NCBI GenBank assembly: GCA_013398175.1 | Contig: VZRZ01004364.1 | Span: 186,001-250,000 of the forward strand | Length of the DNA: 64,000 nucleotides | Direction of reading: 5' to 3' | Source of the DNA: Climacteris rufus | Taxonomy: Eukaryota; Chordata; Aves; Passeriformes; Climacteridae | Part shown: one piece after another, positions 46,255-57,620 of the stretch | Numbering within the stretch: the stretch's first letter is position 1 | Layout of the letters: each line of letters begins with the position of its first letter | Position numbers and translations under genes: made by a program | Notes under the pieces: generated by a model | What the model was told of the DNA's origin: nothing | Seen by the model: only the letters and a program-made list of their open reading frames with translations | Database searches by the model: none

Positions 46255-46296
46255 GTTTTTGTTTGTTTGTTTGTTTGTTTGTTTTTTTGTTTATTG
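46255..46296. repeat. GTTT tetranucleotide microsatellite
   Basis: An uninterrupted run of GTTT units, about five to six, with a T run at each end. It is also the reason for the longest open frame of the window (46120-46605, 161 codons), whose middle spells a repeated Val-Cys-Leu-Phe motif. That frame should not be annotated as a gene. Confidence 0.95.
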
Positions 46297-47573
46297 GAGG
46301 GGGACATATCTCAATCAATAGTAATTAGATACCTGGCTGCAGAATCCCTGTCTCCAGAGAGGGATGCCTGTTGTCCAACAGGAATCCAGCACTGGTGGCA
46401 GCAATGGGAAGCATGTGTGCAACCGGTAAAACATTTCAAAGGGGAAAGCACATTGCAGCTGAGTAATGAACAACTTGGTGCAGGGTTTACAATTGTATTA
46501 AACATCGGGTTAGTATGTATTCTGCCAAAATCTATGTTAAATCCATGGCAACAGCGTTCGTTTTTTTCTTGGGCAGCCCAGTTTTGGGCTGTAAGTGTGC
46601 ATTAAGCCCTGGCTGGAAGAGAAACAAGTAATCCGAGACTCAGCATGATCTCCCCTAGCTTAGCTCTCTCTCTTATTACAGTTGTTCACCCAGACTCTTG
46701 CTTTGAATGTAGATGAGCTTGGAAAAACTATTGAGGCCAGCAGAAAAAGGTAGAGGTGTCAAACATCACAACAGATTTCCAAGCAGGGAGCACCAGCCAT
46801 TCCCATTCCTGCAGGGTCTCCTAACATCCCAGCCTTTCTGAAAGTAAATTACCTGAGCAAACACTTGCAATTTTCTTTTATATTAATCAACATCCTTTTT
46901 TCTTCATGGGTGATAATTGCTCCTGACTTTCACTAAGTGAAAACCAGCGAGCTAAATCCACTGCTGGCATTCGCAGCGGGAGCATCGCTGGGAATTGGGA
47001 GGGATGTGACAGGGACACTTTCTGGGGCTTCAAGATCCTTTGTATGGCTTTCTTCATGTGCCCAACACCTCCACAGCTCTACTGGGATACAATCACTTTC
47101 CCTTTTAAATGGGAAGGCTCAGACATGGTGTTTTCTTGTCATTTTTATTAATTATGATTTATGCTTACGAGGACTGATTCAAGCGAGCTGTCAGCACAGG
47201 AAGAGTGGTGTCAGAGCTCTTCAGTCCTTTCTCCAGGGATATGATGGTATTAATAATATCATGATTTTCTTTTTTGTTTTTTTTCAATCTATAATAAAAT
47301 CCATGAAGCATAAGAACAAGCCTTTGAAATACTTTCTCTCCTCCCCTGCCTCTGACAGTAGCTGGTAGTTGTTGCTGAGGGAAGGGGCTAATTACGTACT
47401 CAGATAGGCAACTGCTCTATCAGGCAATTATTTGCTGGGTATTTTTTTTGTATTTTAAAAATAAGGGATTTAAATAGTGACTCCAATACATAATTACCGA
47501 GGCAAATTCTGAAATGCTGAAGGCAAAATGACACATTGCATCTCAGTGGGATAAATCTGCTAAGACTTGAGAA
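46297..47573. other. Unique sequence, no gene seen
   Basis: No gene was recognised. A 143-codon plus-strand frame at 46937-47368 ends in unique sequence, has no domain or splice context, and runs through T-rich sequence. Confidence 0.5.
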
Positions 47574-47624
47574 CTTATTTATTTATCCATTCATTTATTT
47601 ATTATTAATAATTTATTTATTTGA
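47574..47624. repeat. ATTT-rich microsatellite
   Basis: Imperfect ATTT repeats interrupted by CCATTC and ATTAATAA. This is a decayed tetranucleotide repeat. Confidence 0.9.
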
Positions 47625-50600
47625 AGGCGCATTCATTTTTCCCTGCTTGTTTTTCCTATCCAAGAATTGCAGACTTTCTTCCTCTCAACCAGTGAAGGCT
47701 GAGCTTTAATGGGCTGGTTCATCTACAGCTCAGAAGTGGCATTCCCTGTGCTTAGGGACATGGGGAGGGTGTCGCAGCAATCCAGCTGGATAAGAGATTA
47801 CATTGCTTCTGTTAAAAGTGTGCTTCAGAATATTCCTTTCCTTCAACAGGGTGGTGTTTCCTATGCTTTTCCACCTAACAAACTGGCATCCCACTGGCTC
47901 CTCAGTACTAAGGGAGAGATTGCTACTGCTTCTCTTTTATCTTCTCATGGCTTAGGGGTTGCTGGCTAAAGGATAAGAGGGGGTTTCTCTCCCCCTGCAC
48001 CAGTAAATGAGATAACAGCCAACATAGCTGGTACCCACACCATGATTACAATCAGCCAACTTATCTGTTCACTACCTGTCTTTATTAACAAAGGACCTTC
48101 AGAGCAGCAGCACACAGAGAAAGAAACCACTTTTAGAAGCTGCTGCTTCAAGTTAAAAAAATACTCAAAGCACTCCTGAAATTTGGTATAAAATTTTAGG
48201 CTGTTACTCCCTTTCTCACCCCTCCTTGTTTCTTTCCTGATGCTTTTAAATTTTTTTAAACCACAGTATTTTAAAAGCTATGAAATATGTATTTTGTATA
48301 TTCTTCCCACAATAAAAATACTAGAGGACTTACAAGAAAGTACATTATCAGACCTCAGTTCAGTTTTGCAAGGCCTGTTTTGATTTTACAAATTCAGAAA
48401 TATCTGTGCAGATCCTCTGCTATGATAAACTAAAACCCTGCAACAAAGACAATTAATATAAGGTGAAAAGATGCTCTCCATAAACTAGAGGGTTATTTGA
48501 ATTATCACGATTTTTTGTTCTTCAAAGGATATATATATCAAAATAAGCCTAATTATCTGAATTATCAATAAAGAAAATACTTGGCTTATTCCAGAGAAAA
48601 GCTAGTTCTTCTTTGGTTCTGCTACTTTCATAAATGAAAATGGCAAATAACCTCCAAAAAAGGAGAGCTCTTCCTAAACTGTGCATCTCCTGTTCATAAC
48701 TAAGAAGAGTTACTAAATTTACCTTGCATTTTATGCCAGTTCAAAGTTACATCACTGAAAGGATTGATTAATAGGACATCACAAAAGTGAAACTACATTA
48801 TGTTAACATTACGATATCGTATTACTGCTTACATCCTGAAATGTTGCAAATTTTCAAAGTATAGAGTGCACTAGAGGCACTAATCTTCCTGAAGAGTCCA
48901 CGACTGAATAAATGTGTTCCAGCCTAATGTACAGTCCTCATAAATCAGCTCATTATTTCTTAGGCATCAGTGTATATATAATTGAAATTGGTGTCATGTT
49001 TATAACCCCTGCTCAGAGAGCATGTGCGTGGAAATGGGCTAAAAACTGTAGAATAGATATTTTGACCTTAGGTGACCTTCATTTAATCATCTTTCATATG
49101 ACACAGAAGAAAATAACAGTGTTAGAGAAGAAATTAATATCATTTCAGTGAGTTATCTCCAGTAGTCTCATAAGGTCATTTATGAATCTCAGTAATCATG
49201 GTGGATGCCCTTCTTATATGTGCTGATTGAGAGGTCAACACTGGGATTTTTTTACTTGTTTTTAGAGCTTTACAGTGATTTGCTGAGCGATATTATATAT
49301 TGAAAAAAATTCACTACAGTGTGGCTTAGCAGAATATGAGAAATGGAAATTTATGTCAGGAACACAGGAAAGGACTGAGCATCTCTATTACACAGCCTAG
49401 GAGATTATGCATGCAGCACCACATCACAGAAAGTGTGGGGGGAATAGAAATGCAGCACCTTGGTGCATTGCCCCGACTGAAGACTCTCCTGTTGTCTCAG
49501 GCCAGCTCCCAATTCATCCAGGAGACAAAGGAAGGCTCTGAGATGAAAGTCCAAACCCACTGTCACCCCTGGCACAGCAGGAGGAAGTTGCCAGACAACA
49601 CCTAAGTGTTGTATAGCTCCGCATTGAGCCTTTTGAAATGAGCAAACAGGCTTTGATGTGGCAGCGCAGGATCCGCGCTCCACAGCCACAGTGGGGGATC
49701 CTCCAGGAGCAGCTCTATCCAGAGGCACAGGGAAGGCTGGAGGATGGGTAGGTGCCCAGCATGGCAGATGGAGCAGCTCCTGCCATGATCTCCCACTCAC
49801 AACCACAATATTTCACCCTCCAGCGCCTCTGGTAGAGGGAATGTAGAGATGGGGAGGGAAGAGCTACATCAGCCTGGGGAGAGGGTAGAGCCAGGGTTGA
49901 ACTTAGCCACTCCTGCTAATTCCTTTGCCTCCCAAGAAGCGACTGCAATGTACACAGCTCTGTACTTAACACTCACGGTGTTTAACTTTCTCAGTAGGGA
50001 GAAGTGCTGCGAGCCTTTCCAAGGTAAATAAACTACAGCCACCTTGCACTGTGGGTGCATGTCCTACCCAAAGCCTCTGGCTTCTTCCCCTATAGCTTTT
50101 TCCCAATACCTGGCCTTTTCCTTCTGCTCAGACAACAGAACCCCCTGCAGCCTTCCCCTCACCTCCACCTCAGCTGCTGTAACTTCCCTCTCACTGATTT
50201 GCAAGGATTCCCATTTCCCACTGAGGTCCCTTCCACCAACACCCAAATGCACTCGCTCCTCCCTACTCCTCTGGTTGCTTGGCTTTTCCGGAGTCTCAGG
50301 TGACACTGCCATCCACTTGGATGGTTCTCATTACTGTCACTCTTGGACTCAAGGGTGACCCTCACGTGCCCTGCCTGTGAGCTGATGTGGCCACTTCAGC
50401 CCCACCAGCCAGTGTCTTCTCCAACCCATCAGCTGAAGGACTCCCTGTGCTTCCCACCATTTCTCCATTTCTGCTCTCCTCTCCTGCCTTTAGAGTCACT
50501 TCATGTTTCCAGTAATGCATGGTCTCCTTAATAATATAATCCCAGTTCTGGGATGAGTTAAAAAAAAAATCCTCTATATTCAGCAATATGATTAAATTCT

Positions 50601-51825
50601 GTAGTTTTTAAGCAAAACTTATGCTTTCTTGCTGTGGTGACCAGACCTTGCCTCTGCCTGCTCCAGCCTCAGTAGTGCAAGCACAGGGAGAGAGGGAAGC
50701 AGACATTGAACACAACATACTTTGTGTCTACCTGCAGAAAAAAAGGTCTTTATACCCTGGGTTCCAGGTAATGATGAGAGAGAAACACTTTCCTGAGCTC
50801 CTCCCAGACTTGGACATGTTAAGACAAATCAATTAAGTATAAACCAGGTTGCCTTTCTAAATTGAGAGAAACTGTTGAGTGTCCTTGCCACGATTGTCAC
50901 TTAAAAACGACAGAGACAGAAAATCTCCAATATTCTCCTTAGGTGATTTGTTCAACAAATATTTTGTTTTTTGCATCATTTAATAATTCCTGTGCCAAGG
51001 CTGCTGTAGATATTTCAGTTTGAGAGAAAATTGTTGGCTGTTTTGACAAGACTTACTCAGTGCCTCTCGTTGAGTCCAAGCTATAGCTGTGAGTTTATGC
51101 CATAGCTGCAACCATTCCTGTTGAGTGTGTAACACAGGCCACTGGCCAAAATTATGCACACACCTGCAATTTTTTGTCTCCAGTGAAAAAACTGAGGAAA
51201 GATCCAGTTCAACTGAAATTCATAGCTAAAATTCCAGTTACTGCAGGTGGAGCTAAAAATTTCCTCCCAGGTTTCCACAATCCACATGCATAAGAAGGTA
51301 TTTTCCATGCTGGCAGATACATGAGTTTTCACATCTTGTATTTAAACCCTCAAACAAGGACCTGCAATTATATTCATACAACCACATACACTAATCTCTA
51401 GCTACCTTATTCTATGTGAATTGCTACTCAGATATTTTATGTCAGCCTACACTGAAGTTGCCAAACCCCTCACAGTTCATAATACTTCACCTCTGTCAAA
51501 CAACAGAGAAAACCTGTAAGTATTTAAGTGCAGATTAGATGCAGCTTTGTAGAAGCTGATAAATGAACTTGGCCAGGACAACTGTGAGCCATGGAAAGTC
51601 GAGTGCCTGCTCCAGCAATGAGCACATGCAGAGAAAACGTGGAGTAGAGCTAGGAACAGAGCCCAGATCCATGAATTCCTGCTGGTTTCACAGCCCAGAC
51701 ACCTCTTCTCTACCTGCTGGAGATGCTCTTGGCTGTCCACTTCTTTGGAAATGTGCACACATGAGTATGAATTTCCTGGACTTGCAGTAGTAGCTCAGTC
51801 CCCCCCATGAGTCACAACAGTCTTG
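47625..51825. other. Unique sequence, no gene, no CR1
   Basis: No gene was recognised. Overlapping frames on both strands at 49405-49846 and 50044-50365 come from locally higher GC and lack domains. Confidence 0.5.
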
Positions 51826-51971
51826 CAGATTCCCTGGAAGTGTTCAAGGCCAGGTTCAATGAGGCTTTGAACCATTTTGTCTAGTGGAAAGTGTCCCTGC
51901 CCAGGACAGGTTGGAACTAGAGGATTTACAAAGTCCCTTCTAACCCAAACCATTCTATGATTCTATAATTC
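51826..51971 (+). mobile_element. CR1 LINE 3'-end fragment, about 145 bp
   Basis: Plus-strand CR1 3' end: 'gattccctggaagtgttcaa', 'ggccaggttcaatgaggctt', 'gtctagtggaaagtgtccct' and 'taacccaaaccattctatga'. It ends in the terminal repeat 'ttctatgattctataattc'. The usual CCATGGCAGGG block is altered to 'cccaggacagg'. Confidence 0.95.
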
Positions 51972-52896
51972 ACACCTTTCTTTCTCCAAGTGTTTTCTTC
52001 ACACATCAATCATTGCCTCCATTTCTTGCAAAAATCAACAACACTGAAATCCCAATCAGAGCAGAAATATAGAAGAGCTTTATGTTCTATTCTCCTTTGT
52101 CTCAGCCTCAAGCCAAGGGGGACCCAAAAACATGATAGTTGCATTTTGGCCAGGAAAAGCCATCCTAAAAATTCACCATCACACTTATGGTATAATGTCA
52201 GAGCAGGAAAACTCAACCATGAGAACTCTTTGTTTTTTAACCTTTGGCTCAATGGCAGTGGAGCAGGGGGCCTTAAAAACTCCCTGTAAAAAAACATCAA
52301 ATGGGAGAACTTGACAACCTCGGTGAAAAAGAAAATTACAGCCCAAATCTCAGGAAGACAGTGCCTGTTGTTCTTCTGACAGAAATTTTCCTGTAAGAGC
52401 ACTCAGGGAGGGAATCTGAGTTTAGCCATGGGATCTGGGGTGTCCAGCAGCAGCCTGGGATGTGAGGCAGGTGAGCATTTCACAGAGGGCAACCAGCTCT
52501 AATAAGCCACTGTGCTAACAAGGAGAAAGCTCATTTCATCCACCATTAAATGTCCATTAAGGACTTTAATTCTCTCTAGCTTGTTCACATGAAGCAGAGT
52601 AAGAAGAGAGTTATATTTAATCAGCTTCACTATTCATTTTGCCCAAAACAGCCTCGTACCATAAAGGGGAAGAGAAAACTCAGTGATTCAATAGACGAAT
52701 GCTGTAAAAAATATTCTAACTTGTTTCCCTTTGTTAATGGAAGTAGGCTTCCACTTAGATTCCTTGGTCACCTTAAGGAATTAAAATACTTCCCAGGTTT
52801 CTTTTAAAAAGCATAAATGACTGACTTTTCAATGTCCCTCACAAAACCCAGCCCTCGCTGACTTCTTCAAGGTGCTCCTAGCTCCTAACCAGTGGT

Positions 52897-52928
52897 AAAA
52901 AAAAAAAAGAAAAAAATAAAAGAAAAAA
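52897..52928. repeat. A-rich tract
   Basis: Runs of 12, 6, 4 and 6 A with single G or T interruptions. Simple A-rich sequence. Confidence 0.85.
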
Positions 52929-53304
52929 GAATGATGGGTCTAAGCACTCACAAAGACTTCAAATAGTGAATAATAATCCAAATCATTCTTCCTCTACATT
53001 GTAGGTGCAGCTTTTGTGTTGGAGGCTATGTCCACAGTGCTGCAATATCAGTACTGAGGAGCAGTGCAAGCAACATGATGTTCCTGTGCCTGATGCTGGG
53101 AACAGGGGGACCTGTGCAGAGACAGGGTTCCTTACTCAGATCTGGATTTTTTTCATCATGCCAACGTGGAAAAATGGGAAGAGGACAAGATGAAACTACA
53201 AAATGCAATCTGGAGGATGTAAATACAGGCAAACCTATCCCATTCCTCTCCTTTTCTTTATTTCTTGAAGACAGAAAAAAAGATTATATTTTACATATTT
53301 TCTT

Positions 53305-53319
53305 AAAAAAAAAAAAAAA
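53305..53319. repeat. A15 homopolymer
   Basis: Fifteen consecutive A preceded by AT-rich sequence. No retrocopy was recognised. Confidence 0.85.
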
Positions 53320-54316
53320 GGCAAAACATTTTATTCTGTAAAATTGAGTTTGGAAGTAAAAATTCGCACACCTTATGAATTTTTAAAAGTCCCTTTACCA
53401 GCAGTTTAGAAGATCTCTGTCAAACCTATGGAGGAATGCCTGGTGCCTGTTGGGGATGCAGGGATGCAGGGAGGGAGTTGGAAGGAGACATCCACCTTCC
53501 AGTCAAGAAGCAGTTTTCCCCATTTTGTTGCACAGGTCTGTGTCTCCAGCCTTCCTTTTCAGAGAGAAAAAAACCCTTCACATCCTTGTGTATGACCTCT
53601 CCTTAGGGTGTTTATTTCTGCTCAGACTCAGGAGGAAGACAAACTACCTGGAACATGCAGTCCTGGTCCTAAGTAAGAAGGTTTAAGAGAGTTATGATTA
53701 ACATCACATAATTCAGGAGCTTATAGAATATGAAACCTCTCAGACATGTCAGATATGTCTCTTGCTGGTTTTGGAAAACATTCTTTACACAAACTTAGAT
53801 CCTGTATCTTTAATTCATATTTTCTGCCTTTGCATCAAAACCAACTAATAAGGTTTCTGAAAATGTTTGAAAATATTAGTTCTGCTACACTTTCTTCTTC
53901 TTTTGACCAAAAAGCATGACAAAAAAATAATCTACTTTCATTTAACTGCTGGCTCTAAATATCATAATACTTCACTGTTTCCAGCAGTTACCAGTTTAAC
54001 AAACTATTTTTTCCCTAGGGGAGAAAGTCTTGCCAACCTCAACTAAATATTTGGAGTTACAGGTTGTTAAGAGTACTGTATTAGATTTATTTTTGTAACT
54101 CTAGAAGAGATGATGGCTACTTCTCAGAACAAACTCAGCTTTAGAGCCCTAGCTTCAGAGAGCCTGGAATGTAGAGCATGGAAGATGGAAAGAAAACAGG
54201 TTGCCATGGTGGATGAGAAATCCTACAGACCAGTACCTGACCCCTGAGAGTGTGGAAGGGATATTTGCCACACATAAGAATTTCTTTTGTGACAGAGTTG
54301 GTCAAAATTTTTCTTA

Positions 54317-54344
54317 AAAAAAACCAAAACAAAACCAAAACAAG
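54317..54344. repeat. Short CAAAAC repeat
   Basis: An A8 run followed by CCAAAACAAAACCAAAACAA: two to three imperfect units of CAAAAC type. Confidence 0.8.
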
Positions 54345-55529
54345 CAACTCAAAATATTCTGAATCATGATAAAAAACAAGCTGGAAATACAGAATCTTCC
54401 AGAACTCGACCATATCAATTGTGGTCCCAATGGACATGCAGTGTTTTCTTTATAGTGCAAAAAATTATATTTCTAAATACAGAGACTAAAGCAAAAATGC
54501 CCCTTAGGTTTTCATGCAAGGCCAAATGCGTCCTAAACATTACACTTCAGATTTTTCAGGAAAAAAAATCTACCTTTCTCAGAACACTTCAAATAGAAAC
54601 AAAAAGGCAAGGAGAGCTATTTTTCCTGCTTTCAAAAAGCACAATACAGGGACCTAAACTAATTTCACATTTAAAAAAAAAACAAAGTAAAAAGAAAATA
54701 AAGGTTATTTTTACAAGGTCTCTGCATTGATTAGCTTCAGAGAAGGAGATTGTGTCCATGAGGCTGCACTCCAGCTCTACCAAAGGTCTGTGAAAGGAAA
54801 CAGGAGAAAACAAGAGACTCTATAAAACAGTGGCTGTGTTTTCCCTGTTTGCTTGCTTTTCACTCTTTCAAAGCCTCCTGATGGAAGATGTCAAACGCAT
54901 TTGAGCTGTTCTGATTCCATGGGAGCAGAGTATCCTTAGCTCCCAGAAGACAGGCTCTGTAATTACCATCACTGCTGTGATCAGGGTATTGATCTGCAGT
55001 GAAACAGCACAGCATCAGCATATGGGAGTACTTCTTTTATCCTCCGGATGAAGGCTTGGAGAGTTTATCTTCCTGTGAGAGTAGCTCCTTTATTTTTTCA
55101 TGCAAAGCATTAAGAGTATTGACAAACTAGTGAGATTTTCATCAGAAAAGGGCTTTTTAGAGAGATTAAATATCTCAGGGATGCATTGATTTTTATTTAT
55201 CAGGGAAAAAGATTCTTTTAATAAAAAACTATAATCAGGCAATCAAGCCCAATTACCTTATTAAAAAAAAACCCTAAAACTTATGAACATGAGAATGTCA
55301 AATAATCTAGTTTTGTACAACCTTTTGGCTATATATTAATATTTAACACAGGCTCCTTCCAAGATAGGTCTAATGCTTGCTATAAAATTAAACTGCAAGG
55401 GCTAAATTCTCCTTTCATTGATATGCCAACCCCAACAGATATAATAGCCTGTGTTGTTCCCTTCTTAGGCACATGGGTTTGAATCCTGCAACTAGTGTTG
55501 CTCCTTTATATTCTGCATCCATTTGCTTT

Positions 55530-55620
55530 TTGCTCCTGGCAGATAAGCAGAGCGCTATTAATATGAATTTCCTGGCATAAATATGTTAATATGCTGTGGC
55601 TAAATGCAGATAAGTAAGGA
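55530..55620. promoter_or_regulatory. Candidate conserved non-coding element
   Basis: A short unique stretch with TATTAATATGAAT, ATAAATATGTTAATATG and a following AGATAAG (GATA-type) word. Homeodomain-like TAAT cores are dense. The call is from motif texture only. Confidence 0.18.
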
Positions 55621-56269
55621 ACTGGAATGAAAAGAAGTCCTCTCCCCAGCCAGATTTTCAGCCATGCTCTGATTTTTTTTTTCTGTCTCTTTTTCAAACA
55701 CTTTAAGATTTCAAGTTTTCAAAAAGATAAAAAATGACCCCTGAGGAAAAGCCAAGAAGAACACAAAATGAGGAAGAAAACCCCCACCTGCACCAGTACT
55801 GGTGCCAGTATCAGCTGTGCAATGCAGCCATCACAGACTTCCTTCCTGGAGCTGGATTGAGCCCAGGTGTTATTCCTCCACTGGGTGCCGTCTGCATTTA
55901 AGTAACTTTTTTTCCTTTGAAACCCCATTTTTCAACACTGTCACTTCGCTATTGCTCTTCTGTGAGTTGCATGCTGTTAGTTTTTTTTCATGCATTAAAT
56001 TATTTTTTCACCCATTCTTAGTTATATACATTACCTAGGAAAATTCAAGGAGAAATACACACAGTTCTAAATTTCTAAAGAGAAAAAAGGTTTATTTTAC
56101 TTTTTTTTTTCAGGGAAATATGCTTAATATCTGAATCCTACTTTGTGTTACCTAAGGAGAATAATATGGGGATTTTTTAAGTAAATTCTCTTAATCTGCC
56201 TCTATTTCCTAGAAAATGTCAGATGTACCTATACAGAGAATCAGCCCCTTTAAGATTATAATAGGCATT
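55621..56269. other. Unique sequence, no gene seen
   Basis: T-rich tracts lie at about 55673-55695 and 56100-56111. No gene was recognised. Confidence 0.5.
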
Positions 56270-56650
56270 TGAAACAACCTTAGTATCAGTTAATTAGATT
56301 GCATGCAATGCGGTAATGAGGTCACAGAAACTAATTTGATGACCTTTGTTATAAATAGCTATTAATTAATGTATAATTAATCTTCACATTCATTGGAGAC
56401 ATTGAGTCGGAGTTGTACATGAAAATAAAATTAGGAAACATCATATTCCGGTTATATATGATTGTTGATTAAATTATTATCATATTTAAATTATTCCCAA
56501 ATTATAATGCAAATAAGCAATGAAGGTAATCAGATAACAATGGTTTGCTCAGTGTTAGAGTTTGTTCAGTGTGTGACTACAAGATAAATCATTAAGCAGC
56601 TGTTTGAACATGGTGCAGAGTCACCAACCCTTCCTAAAATAGCATCTTTT
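56270..56650. promoter_or_regulatory. Candidate conserved enhancer-like element (best in window)
   Basis: A unique, very AT-rich block with several distinct motif types close together: TTAATTAGA (about 56290), the 12-bp perfect palindrome ATTGCATGCAAT (56298-56309), AGGTCA (56319-56324) and inverted TGACCT (56339-56344) with a 14-base spacer, repeated TAATTAAT words (56361-56381), an octamer ATGCAAAT (56507-56514), and AACAATGG (56536-56543). These correspond to homeodomain, POU, nuclear-receptor half-site and SOX consensus words known from developmental enhancers. No coding frame or repeat explains the stretch. Whether it is conserved or active cannot be seen here. Confidence 0.35.
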
Positions 56651-57459
56651 GCTTACAAAACCAGAGTCTTGCTTCTGATAAAGCTTAGATTTCATACAGG
56701 AGAAAAGAAGAAACAACCACAAGCAAGGACAAAACCAAGACTATCAGAAATGATGTGTGTATTTTTTGGCAAAAGTGGAGGGAAAGAAGCTACATTTCAC
56801 ATTTAATTTATCTGCAAAACCTTTCTCCAAGTTTTGGTGATAACACCAAAAATAGATAGATTGCCCTGTACTCATCTCCATGCCCTCAATCCCTTCTCCC
56901 TCAGCACAGTGTGAAGAACAAATATTAGCAGAGCTTAATGGCCAGGTCAGCTGCAAGTTCTGAAAGTGTGGATTTAAAATATGGGATGAATTCAGCAAAA
57001 TGACTTTAAATTACTTGTCCAATGAAGGAAGTGACCCACTTTATTGCTCCATAGATGAGGGGATAACTCATTAATGAGCAATAACATATTAGAGTTTGAC
57101 GTGGGGAGCTATCAAGCTCAATTCTAGGGGTCTGCTGGTGCTACTAAGTAAGGTTTACCTTAGACCTTAGCAAATCCTGTCCTAAGAAACCTCCCCATGG
57201 ACTGTCAAGTCTTTCATTGCCAACACCTCTGGCTTGAGCTCTGGAAAAAACTCATTCCCAGATCACCATAACCCAAGTAATCTTTTTTGCGTGGTCATAA
57301 GAAATTATTTTTTAAAATTCTAAATGTCAAGACTTGATAATTTCTAGGAAACGGTTGTAAAAATAGCGCCTTATTGTTTCCAAATGATTTCCAGATCAAA
57401 ACCATTCAATTTTCAAATTAAAGCTTCAATCTGCAAGCATTTATAAGTAGCAGCTTTCT
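56651..57459. other. Unique sequence, no gene seen
   Basis: I see nothing that merits a call. Confidence 0.5.
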
Positions 57460-57620
57460 TCTTGTCAATAGCTTTATTGAATTCATGTTCGGAGCTCAGA
57501 AAATGAAACCAAGTCCCCTCAGCGTGGTGAGCTCAAGCTGGGACTGGGATTGTTCCCTGTCTCGCATTACACCCATTACAGAGCTGGACTTTCATTAGCA
57601 CCAGGGCTAATCAAAGACGG
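57460..57620. promoter_or_regulatory. Candidate conserved non-coding element
   Basis: A locally more balanced-GC unique stretch with CAATAGCTTTATTGAATTC, a GGAGCTC palindrome-like word, and TTTCATTAGCACC followed by GCTAATCAAAG. Homeodomain-type TAAT/ATTAG cores and a TCF-like ATCAAAG are visible. Weak call from motif texture. Confidence 0.18.

Larger units (their letters stand above)
51972..55529. other. Unique sequence with A-rich tracts, no gene seen
   Basis: A-rich tracts lie at 52897-52928 and 53305-53319 (A15), and a CAAAAC-type short repeat at 54317-54344. No exon or transposon was recognised. Frames of 130 codons (52010-52402, minus) and 103 codons (54419-54730, plus) show no domain. 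Confidence 0.5.

Noticed and set aside
46120..46605. Longest open frame of the window (161 codons, plus strand)
   Set aside because: Its middle is the GTTT microsatellite read as a repeated Val-Cys-Leu-Phe motif. No domain, no gene context, and the flanks look like chance.
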